A DNA stretch of 64,000 nt from Siphonodentalium dalli (taxonomy: Eukaryota; Mollusca; Scaphopoda; Gadilida; Siphonodentaliidae), in NCBI GenBank assembly GCA_032622095.1, contig CP136067.1, positions 51,065,899 to 51,129,898 on the forward strand, given 5' to 3'. Within the stretch, counting starts at the first letter, position 1. Every line of letters starts with the position of its first letter. A program made the translations under genes and the position numbers. The notes under the pieces were generated by a model that was not told where the DNA came from, made no database searches, and saw nothing but the letters and a program-made list of their open reading frames with translations. Positions 46,739 to 58,186 of this stretch are shown here, piece by piece.

Positions 46739-47044
46739 TTACGGAAGCACGTAAACATAAATCAACAGAGCACCACATCGCCAGGAGTAGTTCTCCACAA
46801 TACTACCACCGCAGTAAGCAGAAACTTCGATCAGTTGTGAGCACAAGACCCACTTTTGATTTCTCTTTTCCAGATTCCAGGCAATGACTGACGTCTTACC
46901 GTGCGTATACATCTGCTCGTTTTCTGACTGCAACATACCTACCGAGGTTGTAGACCGGTTGTTATCAACACGTGGAAGAACAATGTATGAAGGTATAAAG
47001 TTATGTCTATATTGTTCTCTAAATTGAACTACATACATGTACAA
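46739..47044 (-). other. Coding-like segment with donor-like sites, unidentified
   Basis: A 101-codon minus frame with an ATG at its start. Inside it, CACGGTAAGA follows QMYTHG, and near its end GTGCTTCCGTAAGT offers a strong splice-donor sequence. Residues include IPSYIVLPRVDNNR and CSQLIEVSAYCGGSIVENYS. It begins a few bases from a family F element, which would have severed anything upstream. No family recognised. Confidence 0.25.
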
Positions 47045-47047
47045 TGT

Positions 47048-47471
47048 CAGTCTCTTTGAAAAGCCGACGAATATCCTAACGGATATACGTCTCTAGAAGT
47101 GTCAATTATATTTATATTTCATCGGCAGCATTCCCAACAAGACGTAATAAACCGCGCAACAACATGATGCGATGACTGATAAAAAAGATGATGTCTCCTA
47201 TATTGCGATGAGTAAAATGAATTATGGATGTATCACCTGTATTCAGTTTTCCAACAATAGTTGAGTTTGACAATGCGTGGGAAAATTGTCGACGCGACAT
47301 GACCTCAGATCTGTGAAGTGGTGTGTTATGACATAACCAATGAAATCGCGCGTAATCTGCGCCACTTTCCAATGAAATAGAGGGAATCCCTTCAAAACAG
47401 AATATAATTTTTATAGAGAGTTTAAGAGACGTAATCCGATATAGGATTTTCGTCGGCTTTTCAATGAGACT
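47048..47471 (-). mobile_element. Family F element (MITE), complete copy
   Basis: CAGTCTCTTTGAAAAGCCGA, then CGAATATCC at the left pairs with GGATTTTCGTCGGCTTTTCA, then ATGAGACT at the right: terminal inverted repeats of about 50 bp that also include TACGTCTCT. The interior matches 5,640-5,850 in reverse. The 86-codon minus frame inside is not conserved in the other copy. Confidence 0.75.
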
Positions 47472-47602
47472 AATTCAAGATATAAACGCAGATACAGCAG
47501 TATGAGTGTATACTTGGCATCGCGCCATCAAAATTACCGAGCTGATTAATATTATTTCGATGGACACACTAACGGCCCGATGGACGGAGATCATTCCTAT
47601 AG
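47472..47602. other. No gene recognised
   Basis: Short unassigned stretch. Confidence 0.4.
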
Positions 47603-47627
47603 CCCCCGAAAATTATATTTTCGGGGG
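47603..47627. repeat. Perfect 11-bp-arm hairpin
   Basis: CCCCCGAAAAT and ATTTTCGGGGG flank TAT. It looks like a bacterial terminator but nothing in the context supports that. Confidence 0.8.
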
Positions 47628-48227
47628 AAGAACATCCCCTACCACAGACCCAACATCCCAACTCTAGAATATTCACCCTTAAATCACAATTGTGCAACCG
47701 CCAAACTGTTGGAAATTACCAATCTGACACCCATTATGGTTGGCAATCTTCCAATTGATGGGCATTGAGGCCCCAAATAAGATAGGAAGTTGGAATATAT
47801 TATACATTGATCTAAACCATCAAATTACTCACTAAATAGAGTTTGGACACCAAACTAGCAGAACGATTTGCACACAGTTCGTTCTGAAATTTTAGCTGAT
47901 AATTTCAGGTATCAATTTCCCCTCTTGAAAGTTGGGGCGAGGTAATTGGGGAGTTAAATGTTAAAATAATGTTCCTCCAATTTATCAAAACTACAGCAAA
48001 TTATGCAGCAGAAATTTTCATTCTGACAATCTAGTATATTGTTAGAAACACAGGTGTTGCACTTCTAGATCCAGTTATTCGCTATGTATACTAGAATCCT
48101 AAACAAAGAACAGTTTAATTTGTACATCTGTTCGTATATATTACTGTAATTCGATGCGGAAAAATGTGCTAATTTCACTTTTCATTTTACATACATTATT
48201 CAGCTTATTTTAATGATTTTGATTTGT
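47628..48227. other. No gene recognised; small hairpins
   Basis: TTGGAAATTACCAA near 47,709 pairs with TTGGCAATCTTCCAA near 47,741, and CTGAAATT with AATTTCAG near 47,884-47,908. Otherwise nothing. Confidence 0.45.
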
Positions 48228-48420
48228 TAAAAAGGCATAAAGCTTCTTTTTTTTTCATGTGATATACAAGATCATCAACTTGTTATGTTGGGATATAAGA
48301 TTTTATGAAACTCGTATAATAAATTTGATTCACAACTCGTCTACGACTCGATTTGAATCAATTTATCAAACTCATTTCATAAAATAGTATATCCCAACAT
48401 AACTCGTTGGAGATCCTCCA
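48228..48420 (-). mobile_element. Palindromic MITE family E, copy 2
   Basis: TTAAAAAGGCATAAAGCTTC at the left, TATGTTGGGATATAAGATTT and ATGAAACTCGTATAAT, mirrored by ATCAAACTCATTTCATAAAA and TATATCCCAACATAACTCGT. The outer end shows it lies opposite to copy 1 (22,113-22,305). Confidence 0.75.
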
Positions 48421-49238
48421 TATTCGTCGCTCTCTCGGCATAAATTCACGCCGGCCATGGGATCTATAATACCTTCACGAACATCTCCATAGAGCGTATT
48501 AGCCATAAGTAGTTAATTTTCTTGTATATTTACAGGAAGTGCGTGCACGTCATTTCCCATACCGGCGTATTAAGCAGGACGCGGTAGCATGCCATAGAAC
48601 AAAATAGTTACTGTTATGCTGCTAGTTTTCAAGTGATGAATGCGTTGTTCGAGTCAAACGTTTTCTTATATGCATACGCATCCAACAGACAGATAAGTGC
48701 GTCGACGGTATATATAGTGTATATAAATATACTACAGTATTTGTATTGGGGATGTTTAGATTGATAACACTTGTATCACCCATCAAACATCACATAATAT
48801 AGTTCTCTTTATACCCGAGGCGAGAAATTATTGTTCAATAATCAGCCAGAAATGTTCTATTTCCAAACAAAGCGAGTGCAACACAGCAATTATCAGTTGT
48901 CTGTGAGACGCGCAACGTGCCATACCAATGCGCCATCAAATGTGTAACATTTACAGTCGCTGTTTTGCCAACTTTATTAACAAACTATTGTTGAAAGATT
49001 GATGTCCAGCCACATTGTGACGAATAGTATAGTCTGGTATTTATTGACAGGCGAAGTTAGTAGTTTCAATCTAAAACCTCTATATTTTATGATATTTCTA
49101 TACGTACGGCGACGTTTGGTTTTAAACAGAGTGATTTATATGTCTATTTATACCGAATAGTGTATGTCTCATTTATCGAGATTTATATTAATCTTTCATC
49201 TGTATAAAAGTAATTCGTTTCTGTATATTTGAACGGAA
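48421..49238. other. No gene or repeat recognised
   Basis: Nothing supported. Confidence 0.4.
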
Positions 49239-49805
49239 CTACAATGATACAATCATGTTCCGAATGTCCATTTACTCGCCACTACCCTGACGCAATACAC
49301 TTAATAATCAACTGGCTCATACGATACAATCGTGTTCCGAATGTCCATTTACTCGTCCACTACCCTGACGCAATACTCTTAATACTCAACTGGCTACAAC
49401 GATACAATCTTGTTCCGAATGTCCATTTACTCGTCCACTACCCTGACGCAATACACTTAATAATCAACTGGCTCATACTATACAATCGTGTTCCGAATGT
49501 CCATTTACTCGTCCACTACCCTGACGCAATACTCTTAATACTCAACTGGCTACAACGATACAATCTTGTTCCGAATGTCCATTTACTCGTCCACTACCCT
49601 GACGCAATACACTTAATAATCTACTGTCCATTTACTCGTCCACTACCCTGACGCAATACACTTAATAATCTACTGTCCATTTACTCGTCCACTACCCTGA
49701 CGCAATACTCTTAATACTCAACTGGCTACAACGATACAATCTTGTTCCGAATGTCCATTTACTCGTCCACTACCCTGACGCAATACACTCAATAATCTAC
49801 TGGCT
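49239..49805 (+). repeat. 78-bp tandem array with shortened 49-bp units
   Basis: CCGAATGTCCATTTACTCG recurs at about 49,260, 49,337, 49,415, 49,493 and 49,571 (78 bp; the first unit lacks one base), and again near 49,746. Between 49,578 and 49,676 two units are only 49 bp long, missing the CAACTGGCT..ACGATACAAT part. Two unit types alternate: one with CACTTAATAATCAACTGGCT and one with CTCTTAATACTCAACTGGCT. Because 78 is a multiple of three, a frame of repeated 26-residue blocks (YPDAI.LI.NWL..YN.VPNV) stays open from 49,229 to 49,651, probably as a by-product. Confidence 0.9.
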
Positions 49806-51044
49806 ATAGCCAGTGGCCACCCCCCATATAATAGGCTATTGGTTTCGTGGTATGTGGTTCGTTTGCCATGATCAATGCTTATATTCGCACATTATATATT
49901 ACATACCAGATTTTGTATTCTTAACCTTCATGTATGTGGTCATTTCGACTGTTCGCTCTTGAGCGATCCTGAGCGCTCGCTGAAAACGTATGACGTACTG
50001 GTAAATACCTTGTCAAATGCAACGTTATGTGGATTTAGGAAGGTTTGTGTTAGTAACCATTAAAAAAAAAATGCCTATCGGAAACACTCGGAATATGATC
50101 AGTTTTGTGTGTGGTATGTAATCAATATAGAGCCGCACTCATATTGGTTTTGGTTATTGATTACCGCATTCGAGCGGATTGTGGTAAGATACCCCTTGAG
50201 CCTTCGGCTTTCGTGTTATCCTAACGCCATCCACACTTATGCAATAATCGGTAACCCTAAACAACACATTCTGGCTCTATATATTTCCCAAACGGAAAAT
50301 CCTCTCTATTTTTAATTTCTCTACAATCGAGAACTCACTCAACCTCAGAACTTCGTAATAGTTCGGATCTTCTCTAGACGTGACATAAACAAACATCATA
50401 TACAAGATTGCTCACAATTAAAAGGCATAATTATTCTGTGAGTAATTTAAAACAACAGTTGTAGATTATAAAACTTCATCATATGACCGTATACGATATC
50501 ACTCTTTATTACAAGCATGTTCCTAGATGTACAGTGCTATTGCTGCTCCATATTTACACATCTTTATGGAACGTACGTTCCTCATGCATCTTAACGGCGT
50601 GAAATGACGTACATGACGTTCGCCTCAACCATGAAACCGGAAAAAAGCATACCACACATGACAAAACAAGCCCTGTTTTGTCCTAAGTAAACATTGTAAG
50701 TCTGTATTTTTCAATGCATTGATTCTAGGGAGGGTGACGAAATAAACACAGAATGACTCGTATGTTAATTGGTTTGTTGATACGGCAATTGTGCCACCGC
50801 GGATGGATATAACTCGAGTCTGCGCACTCGTTCTACCACTCCGCACTGGGACTCGCGTCATTTTGTGTATATTTCCGATATATGTAGGACACTCTACATG
50901 CAGATAACATTTAGTTTATTTTATTTAGTCAACATTATTGTTTTTAGTTAGATTTTGAACATCATTCTGTCGAAGTTTATTCAATTTCCCGCCGTAGACC
51001 CAGGGAAAAAGAATTTAGTCATTTCAGATCACGTGTTGCTATAA
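49806..51044. other. No gene recognised
   Basis: Frames of 62-78 codons without domain signature. If the next feature is a terminal exon, 50,915-51,044 would be its 3' untranslated region: TTTATT at 50,915-50,926 reads as AATAAA on the minus strand. Confidence 0.4.
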
Positions 51045-51351
51045 CTAAATAAAATTACTAATAACAGCACTAATGCCAGCGATCGGGACAAGAAACGCAT
51101 GCAGCCATGATGAAGCCTTACACGCTTCCGTTGTGAATAGTACATGTACAGTGAATCGAGTGGCTGACTCACTGAAAAGATGTTCCGAATTACTCTGACA
51201 TTTCAATGGAATGGATGTTGCATGCAGATTATTGATTATTGTCATGAGATCAGTTCCGGAGATTACCGGAGCTGTGCAAAACGAGTAAAGCCATCCATTA
51301 GTGACGTTGTTTGTTTGTGACGTTGATGTGACTGTTATATTCACCAGCTGC
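51045..51351 (-). CDS. Candidate terminal exon: secreted or GPI-anchored protein, unidentified
   Basis: The minus strand reads TCTGGTCTTTCTTATCCAG before 51,351, a strong pyrimidine-rich splice acceptor, and then an open frame of about 100 codons to a TAG at 51,045. The frame contains two N-glycosylation sequons (NIT and NVT), three cysteines (SFC, LKC, EAC) and a hydrophobic C-terminus, WLHAFLVPIAGISAVISNFI, preceded by small polar residues. That suits a membrane anchor or a GPI-attachment signal. A poly(A) signal lies about 120 bp downstream. The frame also runs upstream through the acceptor, and an in-frame ATG at about 51,413 would give a single-exon alternative. No domain family was recognised, and no upstream exon was found. 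Exon status is inference. Confidence 0.35.
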
Positions 51352-51428
51352 CTGGATAAGAAAGACCAGAAAGTTATAAGAGTATAGACTGAATCCAGCA
51401 CATACGGAGCCATAATGTAACCTACCAC

Positions 51429-52245
51429 GCTGGTATATCTGTTGCGACCATGAATCCGTGATTAATTAATTAATTACTTCATATTTTAATGACAACACTG
51501 ACAACAATAGAATAAAACCTACATATAGTTCGATCATGAACATAGTGCGTACCATTCTAGCCAAGTGCTGCAAGCAGCAATCTGTGAAAGTGGTGTTGAC
51601 CTAAATATAACCCTCTTATTATTCTACAATGTTACACACCAACTACATAAACAAAACAGTTATCTGCGAACAGAGTTGGTGTTGTGTGTGTATACATTCC
51701 TATTCGATACATCCATGTATGCTTGACATAATCGACTCCTTTAACGAGGTTGTATACCGGTATTGACCGCAGTGATACTGTCAGTCAACCGCAGTCAAGT
51801 GGTAATATTATCACAGTGTCGACAGTGAATGCTAGCAGTTGACATGCATGCGGTATACACCGACAATCTTACTGTGATATTATTTCTTTTAAATGCGGTA
51901 ACCAAGAAGTAATAACATAGCGTGAATTTTTTTTCCGACCACCATACACCACATAAAAATTTTTCATGACCGGCTCACACCCAGTTCATTGCCCATGAGT
52001 GTCATGCACCGCGTTAATTCTGTTCTGCTCGATTTATAATTTTTTTTAACAAGTGAGATTTCAACATCCGGCGTCATTTTCAATCACCAAGTTTTCAATT
52101 GACAAAAACCATATCTACACTCTCGGGGCATCACGCCACCCCAAACAAAGCTTTATCTGGTGATTTTATAATGACGACGTAAAAGATACATAATTCATAT
52201 AAGCATCGCATGAATAATGCAGTCTAACTGAAAGCGAGGTGGTGC
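51429..52245. other. No gene recognised
   Basis: A weak inverted pair (AATATTATCACAGTG near 51,805 and CTTACTGTGATATTAT near 51,870). No frame of note. Confidence 0.4.
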
Positions 52246-52400
52246 CGCGGTATAATTTAAACTAGGGCTGTAACGATACACATTCATGATGCTATATGAA
52301 TCACGATAAAGGATCAGCGATACGATACATATCATGATACACTAAAGTAGTGTTCCCAAATGAAAAGCATTTGCATTACCAGGACTCCCCTATCGAACAG

Positions 52401-52662
52401 AATGGCTTATTAAGCCATTTGTATGCCCTCACATAGCCACCAGAGACCGATCATGTGATGGCTAAGATAAACCATCACTATAGTTATATTAGCACTCATG
52501 AAGAATAATAAGATCTGTTATGGCTTTGCTAGCCATCCTACCAGGAAGAATTTTTGATTATGGCCAAGTTGATGGTTAGTGGGTGACTTATTAATCCATC
52601 AACATGGAATTATATTCACTAGCCATCAGTACTGGTGGTTAAGAATATCTTCGCTAACCATC
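52401..52662. repeat. Cluster of short hairpins built on GATGGYTA / TARCCATC
   Basis: AATGGCTTATTAAGCCATT (52,401), GATGGCTAAGATAAACCATC (52,457), ATGGCTTTGCTAGCCAT (52,520), GATGGTTAGTGGGTGACTTA followed by TTAATCCATC (52,571) and TAGCCATCAGTACTGGTGGT followed by TA (52,620), with another CTAACCATC at 52,654. The same word recurs in alternating orientation. Confidence 0.7.
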
Positions 52663-53856
52663 AGTCTGGAGAAACATTGAAATGTTAGCTCTCACGAAAG
52701 GCATAAAGTATAAGAGACCCGCAGCGTGGAAAATTTCAAATGAATAGAGGGAGTGCAATTATCAGTATTTATTCTAAGTCCACATCACGGTATTATTATG
52801 GAAAATATGATAAAAAGTTCACAACTTTGTCGTTTTTTTGGTTCGATTTTTACATTCTACGCATCACGGAAATACCCATGATGTCACAATCATGATGGTG
52901 AAATTACCAAATATTATTAAATTAATTAATTAGAAATAATATTTTTTTTGTTAATTAAAGAAACATAATGCCAACATAAATACCTTTTGTATTATAATTC
53001 TATATCAGGAATTGTTTCAGTGAATTGAAAAAGAAAATTTTATATTTTCTGCTAATTATGTTTAGGTCTACTTGTTGGGTTTAATACTAATATGTCGTGG
53101 CTAGAAAATGGAAGAAATTGACCAAACCATATTCAGGGCCAAGATTCATATTTTAAAAAATGCAGCTAGTCCTTTATGGGGAATAAACTTGAATAAACTT
53201 GAACGGAGACCTGCCGTAATTATAACAATTCATTTGGAACATTATAATTTAATAATCCATTAGACATAATCAGAACGATAACATTTTGAATTGTTTTGCA
53301 CTCTACATTCCACAAATTTAATTTATCAGCTTTATGTCACTAAACTACAAAAGTTGTATGACATTCAATGTAGAGGATAATCTGTATAGTACATGCTAGT
53401 AATAATACATTCAACACGATGCTCTGATGAGACTGACATATGGCTGGCTATGCACGTGGGCCACACCAGATAGAGGAAATTAATTTCTAAAAAACAAATG
53501 TTTATACTGCCTGCCTGCCCTGAAATATTTGGAGCCAACTAAATTTGAATTTTAACAGCCTTATTCTGTGGGTTAGTTACACTTATGTTCTAGCGGTCTT
53601 ATAAACTTTTGACTTCTTCAGTTGAGATTCATTGGACTGGTACTGCAATGACTTCAAGACATACTGAGCCTGCTATTTTGAAAATCTGTGAAAATATTAT
53701 TGTAAATCTGTTTAGCAAACATTCAGCCTGAGATCCTGAGAGAATATCCAGCTGCCACTAAGATACAAATTGGTAAGTATAATCCTCAGCAAAATATTTT
53801 CTAATTTATTGGGCATGATATGGCACATTAAACATCTTGAAAAAAACATTCACATT

Positions 53857-54060
53857 TAACCCTTCCATGACTGGAGCTTCCTGAAATGTTTTGAACAAAA
53901 TGTGCCAATTCATTCTCTAATGTATGCAAGTCGCCCATATTGAACGTCGCATATATAAGAGAAAACATTGGCCTAACAATATTTCCGACCTTGTAAGCCA
54001 GCGCATTATCTTATATATGCGAGTTTCCCATATGTACCTTTGGCTCGCCCAGCCTAATAT
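53857..54060. mobile_element. Foldback repeat family K, copy 2
   Basis: Begins TTAACCCTTCCATGACTGG. GTCGCATATATAAGAGAAAA and CTTATATATGCGAGTTTCCC form internal inverted arms, and GACCTTGTAAGCCAGCGCAT matches the complement of 40,520-40,540. Confidence 0.6.
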
Positions 54061-54954
54061 GAAGATGTTGCTTGATCACTGATACCAGTGTGTCCCCGAC
54101 ACCAATGTAAACTGTTGACATAGCAAATAAACATGGATATGTATGTTTTTGCCTTCAAATTTATAAATTTCCCATCTCCCAATCTATTCCATGCAAAAAA
54201 CATAAATATAGGCTACATACACATCTTATATTATATGCCCTTGAACGTTTATATTTTACAAACGCCAGATAGTGTTTATTTAATTGAATAATGTGACAAG
54301 GCTCAATGTATAAATTTCATTCAATTTGACAGTGTAATTAGGACAGAGCAAATAATTGTGGTCTGTCATTTGAAACTCAGAATCACATAAATAGCTAGAT
54401 ATAACTTCTGAACGATGTATATAAATGTTTGAACTCAGGTGACTTTAGCTGTCAAAGCACGTTATTACAAGCAACTATTCTAGAGGTTTTAAATTGGAAC
54501 CTGAACATCGAGTGCCCTTTTAATATTATACATTTTTGTTCAAGGCATATATACTAGGTCAGTTAGCTCAAATAATAATTTTTTTCTTTCAGATATAAAC
54601 ACAATGTACAGACAGGTAGCAGCTTGATAAATTAATCACCATTTTGTTTATTATTACTATTTACAGAATACCAGAATCAACCACTGCCACTCAAGAGAAA
54701 GAGAAAGAGCATACACATAATGGACAATGAGAGTGTACATCGTACATATACCAGTACCATATGTCCAAAATAAATTATACTGACTCCATGGCGAATAATT
54801 ACTTGAATCATAATTGCTGCCCATCCATGCATTTGTAGAGATGTTCAGCTAATAAGTTCAACAAACATCCTGATGCTTATTATCTGAACATCTACAACTC
54901 ATTGAATGATATTCAACGATGAATTGTTACAGCCCTTGCTATATTTTACCGCAG

Positions 54955-56227
54955 TTGATTGTATAATACCGGTGGCCAACCTTGCTAAGGAGGGTCACTT
55001 AATTACAGCATAGCTTTAATTCAGCAGAAGTTCTAGATTTCCTTACAATGAACTCAACTGCAATACCAGTAGTCTTCTTCCTTCGTCTCTTCAAAAGGGA
55101 AAGCCTGATTCGTATGTTTCAGTTGGGCGAAATTATTATACATTAGGCCTGAATAATAGTGATGTTTCCGGTAACACGTCCACCCCTAGTCCAGACCAGA
55201 CAGCCGCCCATACTAATTTTATCGACACAATTTAAATTTTTAACGCTATAACCGAAACAAAACAAAAATCAAATTTATTAATATCTGATGGTAGTAAAAC
55301 TGCTAATCAGTCACAAGTCTGCATCATTTACACTGAAATTTGGGCGGCTCCCTTGTGTATACGGACCAGTTCAAAGGCCAGGTTTTTATTAAAATCGCTA
55401 CCAGGCATATTTATCCCTTCCAATAAATACCCACATTAATCTGCTTATTGTTTTGTGTTATACATATACTGTATCATCTGCTGTGCCAAGTAAAAATAAA
55501 ATAAGCCCGACCATACTATTTTTCCTTCCGTTTCCGGCATGAGGGTGGTTTCGCAACTCACGGATGAAGTTACGACTACATTTAGCTATTCGTAGTTGGA
55601 AATTCATGTGGGGCCAAAAAAAATTGCATCGGAATAACGAAAACAATTATACATGTACTTACTGTATACAGTAAGTTCACGGATAATCAATTACATTGAG
55701 ATTTTTACTACATGTGTATGCGCTATCTACAATATTCTTATTTTCATTAATAGTAATAATAACTCTCCAATGACACTATTTCACAGATCAAAACCATTGT
55801 TATGTAAACATTACTGTTACAGTCAGAGCGGCATTGTTGATCAATGTCTAAGTAGTCCAATAAAGATACCATTTTTATTAGAAAAGTTCAAAGTATTGAA
55901 AAATATTCTGATAATAATATTTAGACTAAATTATTTTAACTTACTTTGCGATTAGAAATGTTTGTTGACAAATCACTGTAACAGCTATGTTTAACTTTAC
56001 ATAACAATTGTTTCAATATGTGTCATTTTGTTATTTGATAACGTTCAATAATTTATATAGTAATAGCAAATTGTTCTATACTATTGTATTAATCGACATA
56101 CCACACATATAATGGTGATCTACAAACCCCTACAGGGGCGGAGCTGACCTTCATATTTGGTGAATTTATTTGTCTGGAGTGTCCCGTATCTGCCCATCAG
56201 CATACATGAAAGTCATACTGGTAATGA
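54955..56227. other. No gene recognised
   Basis: Frames of 62 and 100 codons around 55.5-55.95 kb lack domain signature. ACTTACTGTATACAGTAAGT at 55,657-55,676 is a perfect 20-bp palindrome. Confidence 0.4.
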
Positions 56228-56241
56228 CCCCCCCCCCCCCC
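56228..56241 (+). repeat. C14 homopolymer
   Basis: Fourteen uninterrupted C. Related runs follow at 56,658-56,666 (G9) and 56,741-56,750 (C10). Confidence 0.9.
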
Positions 56242-56282
56242 AGATGGTACAAATTATCACCACTCTTTGGGTGTTGGAATAT

Positions 56283-56567
56283 AAGCGAGATCACTGAGTC
56301 GGCTCCATATTGGACTCATCCAACCCCAGTTCCGCAGGTTAAGTGCTACATATCACAGTTCTGGAGATTCATTCTATATATGGAACCTTTGAATATTCAT
56401 GATTCCATATATGGTATTCATGAATATTCAAAAGCTCCATATTTGGAATCATAAATATTCAAAAGTTCCATATATGGAATGCACCTCCAGAACGTTGACC
56501 TGTAGCACACCGCGGAACGGGGGCTGGATGAATCCATCATAGTCGCGACTCAGTGATCTCGGTTATT
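56283..56567. mobile_element. Foldback element with ~95-bp arms
   Basis: GCGAGATCACTGAGTCGGCT at the left pairs with GTCGCGACTCAGTGATCTCG at the right. Further in, ACTCATCCAACCCCAGTTCC matches the complement of GGAACGGGGGCTGGATGAAT, and GTTCTGGAGATTCATTC that of GTGCACCTCCAGAAC-type bases. The centre holds several TCCATATATGGA and TGAATATTCA words, themselves palindromes. The 94-codon frame across it is a by-product. Confidence 0.8.
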
Positions 56568-57060
56568 GACACAAAAGGGCATTTACATGTATTGTATTAA
56601 AGAAACGACAAAAACCCTTTTGGTGTATTGTTTAATAGCTTTATAAACACTATTTCAGGGGGGGGGTAAAAAGTTTACAGGAAGGTATGCCGTTGTTTAT
56701 TTTTTTATTTTTTACTCCAAATGTTTTACAACCCACCCCGCCCCCCCCCCAAATTTAACTAAATTTGGTCTCAAACCGTATAAAACCCTACTGATATCAC
56801 TCGTACGACTGGGAAATTATATTATCTCGTATCGATTATATGACAGTTTAACCTGATTCAGAAGCTGTTTTATTTGAAAAAAATTAACACATACAGCTAG
56901 GGGAAAACAATTCAAATACTGGCTGATAGGCATTTGTCTACCATATGCTAATTTATGTACATGCATTGGAGTTTCCAGGTGAGTGTGTGATGAGAGTATG
57001 CAATGTCTACCTGGGTGGTCAAATTTGACATGGCTAAATGACAATTCTAATGCATCGACT
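56568..57060. other. No gene recognised
   Basis: G9 and C10 runs; a 75-codon minus frame without domain signature. Confidence 0.4.
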
Positions 57061-57419
57061 ACTAAATATTTAGTTAATGTTATAACCCAATTCCATCGGG
57101 TAACTTTATGTAACCCAATGATTAGTTAAATATTGGGTAAAATCTGACTAAATATTGGGTTAGGAGTTAACTAATTAATTTTGACCCAATTGATTGGGTT
57201 ACAATTAGCTAAAATGTGTGTAGGAGAACGAGGTAACCCAATTTAGTTAGTATGTATTTAGTCACATGGTTAGTCAGAAAATAGTTTAGTTAAGAATTGA
57301 CTAGAAATTAATTAGTCAAGAGTTAGTTACCAATTGTTTAGTCGGAGGAGTTTTGACCCAATGGTTTAGTTAATGCTGACTAAAATTTAGTCATGCGTAA
57401 CTAAACGTTTTTATAGTGC
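57061..57419. mobile_element. Motif-dense element: TAACCCAAT and TTAGTTA/TTAGTCA words
   Basis: In 360 bp there are about eight copies of AACCCAAT or ATTGGGTT and about fifteen of TTAGTTA, TTAGTCA or their complements, in both orientations. The right end (CTAAACGTTTTTATAGTGCA) and the left end (TGCATCGACTACTAAATATT) give a weak inverted repeat. It is probably a MITE whose body is made of protein-binding-sized repeats. Confidence 0.55.
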
Positions 57420-57453
57420 AGTTTGTATATACTGATTTGTGTGATGACGTCGA

Positions 57454-57708
57454 TTAAAATTGACGAAAAACGGTGCCACTGGATCTGGGTGTAAAGTCCG
57501 CAACAAAAGAGTAGGGCAATCGTGATCCAGTATTATCCCTACCGATTCCACAAGCTGGTATGCGTCGAAGGAAAGTTGGACAAGCCGGTGCGATGGTGGA
57601 ATTTGAAGGACTATGGAATAAGTTGGAATTTCCAATGAGAACGTCCAGAAAGGAACAAGCTACGTCATACACCGCCTGTACGGTGGGATAATGTCTTTCA
57701 ACGGAGCA
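57454..57708 (-). pseudogene. Coding-like segment C, unidentified (84 codons)
   Basis: The minus frame opens after TTGATTAGTTACAG, an acceptable splice acceptor, and runs to a TAA at 57,454. It includes ERHYPTVQAVYDVACSFLDV, then FHSPSNSTIAPACPTFLRR and RDNTGSRLPYSFVADFTP. Base composition is visibly richer in G+C than the surroundings. The context (two further segments upstream on the same strand, all in different frames) suggests either exons or one decayed gene. No family recognised. Confidence 0.3.
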
Positions 57709-58186
57709 CTGTAACTAATCAAGATCTAGAAGACGCTACCACAAAGCACGGGCATCACGATACGCTATGTGGTTTAGCTGATAAAGATACGAGACTACGA
57801 ATATATATATCAACTATACAATCTGACATGTGTTAGCCAAATGTAGCAGTCTACTTTCATCGTTTGCTTGGTTGCATCGAACACTGTCTCTATATAGTGG
57901 AGTCGTAAAATTTCAGAAGAATTCTTAAACGTCGTAACACCCGGGTGCCGAACAACATGTTCCAGTCTATACGTGCTTCAACGTTCAAGTCCCTAAATGT
58001 CACGAACAAGACGCCAATTTATTGACGTGCGATTTCCCAGTCGCGGGCTTTACACGAGATTCATTGTAAATTGAATTTAGACCTGCACACAGAGAAAGCT
58101 AATCAATTTTATCTTGAATCTTTTCTATCCTGGTGAGGATAACTGTTTCAGCAGAATGCCAAGATCACCGCTGATTGAATCTGCCA

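Larger units (their letters stand above)
52246..54954. mobile_element. hAT-like inverted-repeat element, ~2.7 kb, no transposase frame
   Basis: TAGGGCTGTAACGATACA at 52,263 has the look of hAT-type termini, and AATTGTTACAGCCCTT at 54,922-54,937 is its imperfect complement. Pairing continues outside these words (GCGGTATAATTTA on the left, TATATTTTACCGC on the right). No open frame of 60 codons occurs anywhere between, so this would be a non-autonomous or internally eroded element. The link between two ends 2.7 kb apart rests on about 30 bp, so the whole span is tentative. Confidence 0.45.

Noticed and set aside
47603..47627. Bacterial-type terminator hairpin
   Set aside because: No gene ends near it, no T-run follows, and the genome context is eukaryotic.
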